A DNA stretch of 64,000 nucleotides from Anticarsia gemmatalis (lineage: Eukaryota > Arthropoda > Insecta > Lepidoptera > Erebidae), in NCBI RefSeq assembly GCF_050436995.1, contig NC_134769.1, forward strand, positions 2,666,001 to 2,730,000. Direction: 5' to 3'. Numbering within the stretch: position 1 is the first letter of the stretch; the number at the start of each line of letters is the position of its first letter. Below the pieces are notes generated by a model, which was given only the letters and a program-made list of their open reading frames with translations, had not been told where the DNA came from and ran no database searches. Position numbers and translations under genes: made by a program. This document shows, in pieces, positions 56,561 to 64,000 of this stretch.

Positions 56561-56846
56561 AAACGCACGTAGTTGTAAGTTATAATATTAATTTCAATTT
56601 CTTAAACGTTTTAATTGTGGCCCGAGAGTAATACCCTTTATTGAGGCCAATATTATAAGCCTAGATTAACCCATTAAGAATTTTAACACGCGAATACTCT
56701 TAGGCCTACATTGGAATTTGAACATACATGTTATATAGACTTTCGTGATATTAGTCAAGATTATGAGATTACTGAAAACTGAACTAATTTGAAAAATCCG
56801 AGTCATTGAAAAAAAAAGGAACAGGTATGTTTTTAAACATACAACA

Positions 56847-56972
56847 TTTTTTTTATCCCAGTCCGACTACTGGGTAAGGGTCTCTTTCCGATTAGGGGAG
56901 GGGTTAGGTCTTAAGTCCGCTACACTGGCGGCGTCAAGTGCGGGTTGGGAACTTTACATGCCCTCTAGAAAT
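56847..56972 (+). repeat. LINE-tail-like fragment (family Z)
   Basis: T-run, then TATCCCAGTCCGACTACTGG, GTAAGGGTCTCTTTCCG, GGGGAGGGGTTAGG, CTACACTGGCGGCGTCAAGT and GGGAACTTTACATGCCCTC. Confidence 0.75.
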
Positions 56973-58030
56973 GTGTTAAACAATTTTTTGGCATGTTAGG
57001 TTTCATTACGATATTTTCACTCATCGTTGAAATAAGTGTTGGCAACCAGGCAACATCAAGTGAAGCTGCCGAAAAAGAAAAGGAAGAAAAAGAAAAAAAT
57101 GGCGGCTGCTTTTGTTTTTTGAATGAATTATGTCAATTTACGTTTGTGAATTGTACTATTATTCTTAGTTTAAGTATATTTTACCTGATTATAATTATTT
57201 AATGTAACATTTGCTTAATTTGAAAGGCTCCAATCGTTAGGACAGTATATTAATTTAACATAAGTGATCATTATTTCTAATAAACACATTACTGGGAAAA
57301 ATCCGTATTCTTCGAAACGCTAGGAATTTTTATACGGTAGACCTAATTTTGTAATACAAACTCCATACCCTCTGAACTATTCCTATATTAAAATACATAG
57401 AATAATTTCAATTTCTGATTTGTGACATCAGAATCGAACCCGTACAGCTGACTTTGGATAAAATATGTATGAATGTACATAATACTACATCATGTATTAA
57501 ATATTTACGACTTAATATACATTCGTCTCATTCTACGTCAGCAGACGTCATTTTGAAAAGCACGTGTTACTGAAATGTGACATTACGAAGTAAAGTTTAA
57601 AAAAAAACCGATGACATATTTGGAGTAAAACTGACAAAGAAGTGGATTAACCTTTAAAAAAGATAATAATTGCCAAGATTTTGAATAATTAAAACTTTAT
57701 CACGTAGCTTACATTATTCGTATTTTCGGTAATAATCTAGAGTAGTGTTTAAAATGGTCACTACGCTGCACCTACTGTTCGCGGGGGACGTAAGCCTGAT
57801 TCTGATACGATTTGGAACAATTTATATAATCCACAATTACTTATGACAGGTTTGTTTGCAATCACTTAGTTGCTTGTAACTGTACTAACACTAATCAGTT
57901 ATAATACGGGAATTGAGAATAAAATATTACTAGCTTAGGAACCGTCACAATTTAATTTTAAAACTAACAATAGAATACGATTTCACTTATATCACTTAAC
58001 TATAAAACAATACAAGCAAGGAAACAACGA
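56973..58030. other. Spacer with one small ATG open frame
   Basis: A 69-codon plus-strand frame starts at ATG 56993 with a hydrophobic start, a Lys/Glu-rich middle and a hydrophobic end; it is treated as likely chance. A tRNA-like trace (CAGAATCGAACCCG) lies near 57429. The remainder is AT-rich. Confidence 0.3.
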
Positions 58031-58035
58031 GCTTA

Positions 58036-58126
58036 TGACGTCACTATTTCTCAAACCCATGATCAATTTCAGTGGTGATCAAGATCACATTTGATCAGTT
58101 AGATAACACATGTAAATCACTGATCA
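58036..58126. promoter_or_regulatory. Candidate regulatory cluster: CRE plus four TGATCA
   Basis: A TGACGTCA at 58036-58043 is followed by TGATCA at 58060, 58076, 58092 and 58121. An AGATAAC GATA-type word lies between the last two. The first three TGATCA copies are spaced exactly 16 bp. Confidence 0.35.
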
Positions 58127-58391
58127 AACGGTTGAGGACGAAAGGAGACTCGAGAGTATTGACTCCATACAATTTAACGCGTAATACGCTGACGTGGGAA
58201 CAATGTGGGGTATGCTTTTTGTAGTATGGATGAAAATAGATGCGGATGATTTGTCTAGGTTAGGTTTGAAATAGTATGAAATGCTGTTGTTCGTATGACG
58301 CATACCACCTTCAGTACGTTTTCAAAGTTTACGATGTTTAAATACTGATGTTTCTTCATTGTTGTGTGTGTTTCAAAATATGGCAATATCA

Positions 58392-58563
58392 GTAGCGCAA
58401 TTCTCTACAGTCGGTACAGTTGAGTATCGAATTTGACATTTAAAATGTACTGCCAAAAATAGTTCCTTCGGAGCCCGCTAGAGGCGCTGATGAGATTTTC
58501 GTACAAAATTTCTTGATAGCTAGCCGGTTGTCGGTAGTCAATAGTGGTAGAGAATCTAGCTAC
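58392..58563 (+). mobile_element. MITE-like element (family M), best copy
   Basis: 172 bp. Left end GTAGCGCAATTCTCTAC and right end GTAGAGAATCTAGCTAC form imperfect terminal inverted repeats. The interior has CAGTCGGTACAGTTGAG, CATTTAAAATGTACTGCC and CCGCTAGAGGCGCTGATG. No target duplication is obvious. Confidence 0.8.
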
Positions 58564-59199
58564 AGGTTGATATAAGTGGAAAGTAAGTAATTAGGTATGC
58601 AAACAGACCTAAAATGACAGAGAACTTGGATTTTCTTTCATTTAATAAAGAAAGAATTCAGCATATAAAAGTAGCCATATTACGTAAAGTAGGTATAAAA
58701 ATAATTTAACATATTATTATTCCACTACTGAGCAAGAATATCATTTTGGAAAGTGCGAGAAATTAAGCCTATATTATTTTTTATTTTATACAATGCATTA
58801 CTGTCTATAATATTTATTAAATAGTCAACTAATAACACGCCTCTTAATTTCACATATCCTAATAAAGTTTATCATAGGTTCATAGGATCCTAAATCAGAT
58901 ACAAAATATTTTACAAACAATTTTTCCTCCTCCGGTCCAGTACTTGGAATTACCTCGGAGCCCAGGGTTCAATAACTTCGCTCAAAGATAAAGGCATCTT
59001 CATGTTTGCATATTTAATGCTAGCCGCAGACAGCCGGCTTTAATAAATCTCACAATTTGTTCGAATTTTATGCAATTCTCAATGGATTTGTAAAATGTAA
59101 AGGAAAATCTACATTTTCATAGTTAAGTGAAGTAAATTACTTGATGTTATTGCGTTGTATTTTTTCCGGAGATAATACTACGAATAACTATATAGAAAA
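58564..59199. other. AT-rich noncoding sequence
   Basis: A weak family Z trace (TTCCACTACTGAGCAAGAAT) lies at 58719-58738. Nothing else is recognised. Confidence 0.4.
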
Positions 59200-59382
59200 C
59201 TAGCGGACCCGACTGACGTTGTCTTGTCTACACGTCTTTAATTTGAAAATTTTAAACTTTTTTTATTAATCTAAACCATTCTCAGATCGCCTTGAACGCA
59301 CACAAAAAAATTCATCAAAATCTGTCAAGTCGTTTAAGAGAAGTTCAGTGACATACACACTTACAGAAGAATTATATAAAGA
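59200..59382 (-). mobile_element. Non-autonomous Helitron, family H2, full length
   Basis: Minus strand: starts TCTTTATATAATTCTTC and ends GTCAGTCGGGTCCGCTAG, flanked by A (59199) and T (59383) on plus. Shares ACTTACAGAAGAATTATAT and CACACAAAAAAATTCATC with 38899-39076. The middle differs. 183 bp. Confidence 0.82.
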
Positions 59383-60853
59383 TAGTAATAACAATAATGA
59401 TTTGATTGAATTTTTTGCGATTAACACAAAGCTTCCATCAGAAATAAAATGTTACCGTAGCACATACGGATTTTTCTTAAATAATTTAATCATAGCAACT
59501 TTTGGAATGAAAAATCGTTCATCTCTGAAACAGACGTTTAAATATTCATTGTCTCTAATAATTACTAATCAAATTTTAAAAGATAAATAGATAGATTTTA
59601 TAAATTTACCCCAATAATATGTTCAATATATTTTGTTTGTTAGTGTCTTTTTAATTAGCAATTAAATGCAACATACTATTCCCATCTTTCAGAAGAAAAT
59701 AGACGGCTATGTGTTCCGAACACATAGCCGTCCTTAAGACATGGCCTAAAAGACCAGACAGACCTTCATTAAAATTAAAACAAGTTTGTACATAGTTTTA
59801 TCACAATGCTTAACAAGTACCTTTGTAAATAGCATTATGTTTACTAACGACTATTCTTATCACCCTTATTTACATAACCATGAAGAATACTACATGAGGT
59901 TAAAAATAGACGTCTGTTTCCGCGTGTGTTACCTTTTAGATACCTATGTATTATAGAAATAAATGAAGTAAGGATCTATTATTGGAAGTGGTAATAATAA
60001 GTACCTATCTTATTTGGAGTTTATAAACTTCTTAACTGATAACTTTAATGGATTTGCTGTCTCGACAACATGTTAAGGTATGTGATGTTTTAAAAAACTT
60101 AGAGCGATATTTGGTGTTGAGAATTAGGCAAAGCGAAACAATATTAGGAAGGCTGGCCTCATTTCTATGTTAGACGAATACCTTTTAAATATCTAAAGGG
60201 GGATAGAAAGAATTTAGTTGTTGTGATAGTGATTGTCTAAAAGCCTCTAATTCAGTAGAAGATGGGGTAGCAATGGTTTGTTAAAAAAATGTTTGGGTCT
60301 GTGTTTCACAATTTGCTCATCAAAAGTTTTAAAAATAAGTGTAGCAGATAAACTCAACTTTTAAAATGTTAAATATAATTTTTAGCATCAACTTTAAATC
60401 TCGTATCTGGGGTATAATAACATTTTATTATTTTAAAAATATAACAACTAACATTTTGTACAAACAGAAAAACCTTTGACGAACAGAAACAATTACTACC
60501 ACAGAAGACATTTTCAGTAACCAAAATTAACACACATAAGTTTTACAGCTACTTTTCATACTAAACATTTATTAAAACATAGTAACATGTAAATCAGAGA
60601 GATATATATGTCTGAAACATGTTTGTTACAGCGCATTAGTGCATTTGCGGGCGACGGACGGCGACGTCCGGCCTTGACGTCCGATTCGTGAGTCGACTTC
60701 TCGATTGCTATTCACTTCTTGTTACTGAATACAGAAATATGTGGAGTAGGTGTGCTTTATTGATGTAATATTAATTTTATAAAGAAACAGAGTAAACTAA
60801 GGCATCTACAAATATTGTTAAGTAGCACTTGGCCATCGTGGCGGACTCCAGTA
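59383..60853. other. AT-rich noncoding sequence with a perfect palindrome
   Basis: The 31-bp palindrome at 59702-59732 is listed separately. A short GC-rich islet, GGGCGACGGACGGCGACGTC, lies near 60649. No gene is recognised. Confidence 0.4.
59702..59732. repeat. Perfect 31-bp palindrome
   Basis: GACGGCTATGTGTTC at 59702-59716 and its exact reverse complement at 59718-59732 are separated by one base. It may be two joined terminal inverted repeats of a deleted transposon. It is not followed by a T-run typical of a terminator. Confidence 0.8.
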
Positions 60854-60982
60854 CCTCGATTCTCTACCACTATCGACTACCGACAACCGGATAGCTATAG
60901 AAATTCATACAATCAGATTTTCATACAAAATTTCTCGATGACAGTTCGGTTGTCGGTAGTCGATTGTAATAGAGAATCGAGG
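60854..60982. mobile_element. Head-to-head MITE (family M) palindrome
   Basis: Arms of 36 bp, 60854-60889 and 60947-60982, are near-perfect inverted copies of the family M right end (CTCGATTCTCTACC, CGACTACCGACAACC). The 57-bp centre retains TTTCATACAAAATTTCTCGA from one copy. A plus-strand open frame over it is not a gene. Confidence 0.75.
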
Positions 60983-61341
60983 CACAGGTTTAACTCCTTC
61001 CGTTTCCGTTTGGAAGGAGATCTTTTCCTAGCAGTGGAACAGTTATGGGGAAAAGAAAGATTACACTACCTCAAGTAATCACTTTTGAAAATCAATTGTT
61101 TATTATAGTTTAATTGCAATTTGAACAGACGTTGTGAAGTTGGTACCAAAAAAGACAACAATGTTTAGTAGATTTACTAGGTCAGTTTTAACCATGTTAA
61201 ACCATGTGTTATATTCGGTATTTTTAATATAGAAACGGTTTTCTCAAATGAAAATCAGCCAGTAAACCAAGAACTAGTCGGGACTTGGTACAAAAATTGG
61301 AAGTTCTACAAGAACGAATATCCGTGACTCGAAAACGTAGT

Positions 61342-61362
61342 CTCTAGATTAACAATCTAGAG
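61342..61362. other. 9-bp perfect hairpin
   Basis: CTCTAGATT (61342-61350) and AATCTAGAG (61354-61362) with a 3-nt loop. Confidence 0.5.
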
Positions 61363-61377
61363 TTATATTGATAAAAA

Positions 61378-61478
61378 TTAAAAAAAAATAATGAACTTCG
61401 ATTTTTTATCGAAAGAAAGCGTCTCCACATCATCCAGCGTGGTGCCCTTGAGCGCGGGCGCATTGTGGCAGGTCGCGT
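61378..61478 (-). CDS. Candidate terminal exon, product unknown
   Basis: On the minus strand the frame starts after CTATAACTGTACCAG, which offers a branch-point-like CTATAAC and an AG acceptor. It reads about 33 codons with GC-rich third positions, including ATCHNAPALKGTTLDDVETL, and ends in TAA at 61380-61378. The 'KGxTLDDVE' piece vaguely resembles the C-terminal 'ETKGxTLEEIE' of sugar transporters, but this is far too short to claim. A 15-bp alternating tract (61497-61511) lies just upstream. The opposite strand also has an open frame. Confidence 0.18.
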
Positions 61479-62208
61479 CTGGTACAGTTATAGGATCGCA
61501 TGCGCGTGCGCCGATACAAACGCCTTCTTACATACAACGTGTTTTTAACGTTATTATTAGGCATTTTTTCATGTAATTTATAGTATTTTATTTTGGTAAA
61601 AGAAATATGGATTTTGGATTCTTACTTTGATGCTTTATTTATTTGGAGGCGATGAGAATATAGAGAAAATTGGTTCAAGGAATAAAGTCATATAAATTTT
61701 TATTAAATTCTGATATTTTGGCAATGAAAATTGATTGATTGTGATAAGTTTTGACAGCTTTAGGAACGAAAATATCATTGCTTTTTACAAATGCACAAAG
61801 AATGGTTTATAAGATCTATTTATTTTATAAAAGCACCCAGTTAAAAGAGTTTCTTTATAACAACATATCAAAACATGTATTATTTTTAGAATATAACTAA
61901 TACATAATTAAAGTTAGTTAAACTTTTTTAACGGCATATTAATATTTTGATGCCTCGTGTATTTTTTATTTTACCACGCTTAACTCTGTCTCTGTATGCG
62001 TGTCATATTATAAGAAATAATAAGACAAACAAACAACTTTACTAACAAAATTTCGCTTCCAAGAACAAGAGTGGAGTATCGTAGATTTTTCCAAAGATCT
62101 TGTATCTTCAGTTAATGCAGTTGTCAAAACACCACAAACACGCCATTTAAAATATATTTTATTTACTCAAAAAACAAAGAAACTACAACTACACAAAGAG
62201 GCCCAATA

Positions 62209-62459
62209 TCTATACTAATATTATAAAGCTGAAGAATTTGTTTGTTTGTTTGTTTGAACGCGCTAATCTCAGGAACTACTGGTCCGATTTGAAAAATTCT
62301 TTCAATGTTAGATAGTCCATTTATCGAGGAAGGTTATAGGCTATATCATTAAGCTACGACCAATAGAGGGGAGTAGTAGTGAAAAATGTTACAAAGACGG
62401 GGAAAATTTTGACCAATTCTCTCTTATGTGACGCAAGCGAAGTTGCGCGGGTCAGCTAG
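62209..62459 (+). mobile_element. Non-autonomous Helitron, family H1, full length
   Basis: Starts TCTATACTAATATTATAAAG after A (62208) and ends GCGGGTCAGCTAG before T (62460), with intact hairpin CGCAAGCGAAGTTGCG. 251 bp. Confidence 0.92.
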
Positions 62460-64000
62460 TGTTCAATATATTTGAACAGATTTATCGGATCGTAAACTGG
62501 GCTTATAAAACATAAACCCCGATTGATATAAGTTTGCTCAAAAGATAAACCGAACATAAAGATGTAAATAGATTTACACCCTCTATTGGGATCAAGATGG
62601 TGAAATATTTTGTTATAAATGCTATTGAACCCTAACTAATTTTCTTAAAGTTTTTCTTTCTACAGATATATTGCTTTTAAACTCAAATTAATTAGTACTT
62701 TATTAAAAGTCCACCTAATTATTTAATTTATTGCGGCTTAATCGATCGATTCATCGCATTCAATCATAAATCGCATTTGTATAAAATTTCCCATGGTAGG
62801 TATATACTGAAGAATAACATATTCTACATTCCTTGGATCTAAAGCTTTTTTGAAAAAGAAAAACAAATTATCTTATTTAAAACAGGTTTCTTATTGATAT
62901 AAAAGTTCAAATTTTACGGTACATATACGTACACAGATTGAGGTTGATATGCCCAGCTTCTTAACTCTTAATTTCTTTAATTTTTATTATTATTTCGATT
63001 GCTACAATATTTCGATGTGCAAGTATTACTTAAGTTATTTGTCACTCAGGTTAAGCACTCTACTAGCAATAACACATGTTATTTGACACCGAAGTCTTCA
63101 ACCTTAAAATTTTGATGTGTTTAAGACCACCCAAGTTCTTGAAAACAACTGATTTATTTTCTAACTTCAACTGATCCTAGATTGAAACAAAGATAATAGA
63201 ATCGTAAAAGTCTTCCGTGGAAAGGATTATGGCAAATATTTCAGATTATATCGGCGCCAAGTTTACTATTTGTCGACACTTGCTTTACAATATTTTATAT
63301 AACAGCTAAATAAAGCACTCTCCCTCGTAAGACTAAAAAGACTGTATGTTTAACTTGAAGTCTTCAATTATGTCCATGCTAAATTACATTAAAATAGGTA
63401 TAGCACTTTAGCACCTAATAACACATAATATAGAGAGACAGAGTTACTTTTACTTTAAAAATCTTTGTAAGGTTATCAATTTGAAAATATGTTTCATGAA
63501 AACGTTTTTCTGTATTTGTTTATGAAGATAATGAACGACATCACTTCACGTAGGAACTACATAAATTATATTTTTACATGAAAGAAACACCTGAATAACC
63601 TCTATTCTTCAAATTGGAGGCAAAACGTGACGGTTACGTAACATTCAAGAACACGTGTTGACACCCGTGATGGAAGAAAAACTTCATATACATAATAATA
63701 GTAATTGTTGTAGAAATATACATTTTAATTTTATTCTGAAGTCACGTGCGAAAGTCATACCTATATATCATTTATTTTAGAAAATTTTATCTTCCACTGT
63801 TTCGTTTGTGAATATTTCTGCAAGTTCGTGTATTATTTTTTCAAGATTAGGAATAAAAGTTATTTGGCTAACGGTCGGTTTCTTCATCAAAAGTATCAGC
63901 CATTGGAGGGGTGAAATAAATATGTTTTTTTCTAATTTGATTGTTACTATTGAAGTTACTATGAAGAAGCTAGTCGTTAATCAGGAACACGGGGTGCACT
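62460..64000. other. AT-rich noncoding sequence
   Basis: Nothing is recognised besides E-box-type CACGTG words near 63653 and 63744. No open frame of note. Confidence 0.45.

Noticed and set aside
56993..57202. 69-codon ATG frame with hydrophobic ends, like a small secreted or membrane protein
   Set aside because: The hydrophobicity follows from T-rich codons, the start context is weak and the frame follows directly after a repeat fragment.
60815..61078. 87-codon plus-strand frame
   Set aside because: It covers the head-to-head MITE palindrome.

Overview
This window looks like nuclear DNA of a ditrysian moth, probably noctuoid. It is AT-rich (roughly one third GC by eye), packed with short interspersed repeats typical of Lepidoptera, and has no bacterial-style gene organisation. 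No complete protein gene can be supported; the longest open frames are about the size expected by chance at this base composition. The window is best read as intergenic or large-intron sequence. A few short open segments with plausible splice sites are candidate exons, the best being minus strand 7858-7666. No tRNA, rRNA, snRNA or microRNA gene was recognised; tRNA-like and 5S-like matches are in repeat-derived sequence.

Most of the recognisable content is mobile-element sequence in these groups. (1) tRNA-derived SINE family A, with A box, B box and a conserved body hairpin. (2) SINE family B, with one or two tRNA-like modules and a conserved core. (3) Five full-length non-autonomous Helitrons of one family (about 250-267 bp) plus a fragment. 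(4) Two full-length Helitrons of a second family (178 and 183 bp), plus relics of others. (5) A MITE-like family of about 170 bp with terminal 'ATTCTCTAC' inverted repeats, present singly, as a tandem pair and as a head-to-head palindrome. (6) LINE-tail-like fragments, nearly all in plus orientation. (7) Degenerate 5S-rRNA-like repeats, including three in tandem. (8) A 1.53-kb foldback element (43573-45102) made of two inverted copies of a Tc1/mariner-type transposase remnant, flanked by TA.

Layout: 1-5 kb has SINE A copies and AT-rich filler. 5.2-7.9 kb has the 5S-like triplet, a GC-rich promoter-like patch and the best exon candidate. 8-24 kb is mostly filler with scattered repeats, GC islets and paired CRE palindromes. 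24-34 kb is a dense SINE/Helitron/MITE zone with nested insertions. 36-37.9 kb has a CRE cluster and a 27-bp alternating purine-pyrimidine tract. 38.9-49.6 kb has Helitrons, a satellite-like tandem repeat, the foldback element and a perfect ecdysone-receptor-type inverted repeat. 50-64 kb is filler with more Helitrons, MITEs, a TGATCA cluster and a perfect 31-bp palindrome.

No pathway or operon links these features. The non-repeat signals most worth testing are the excess of the full CRE palindrome TGACGTCA (15 counted by eye), three near-perfect IR1 nuclear-receptor sites, Z-DNA-type tracts inside GC islets, and the candidate exons. No new multi-gene system was found.
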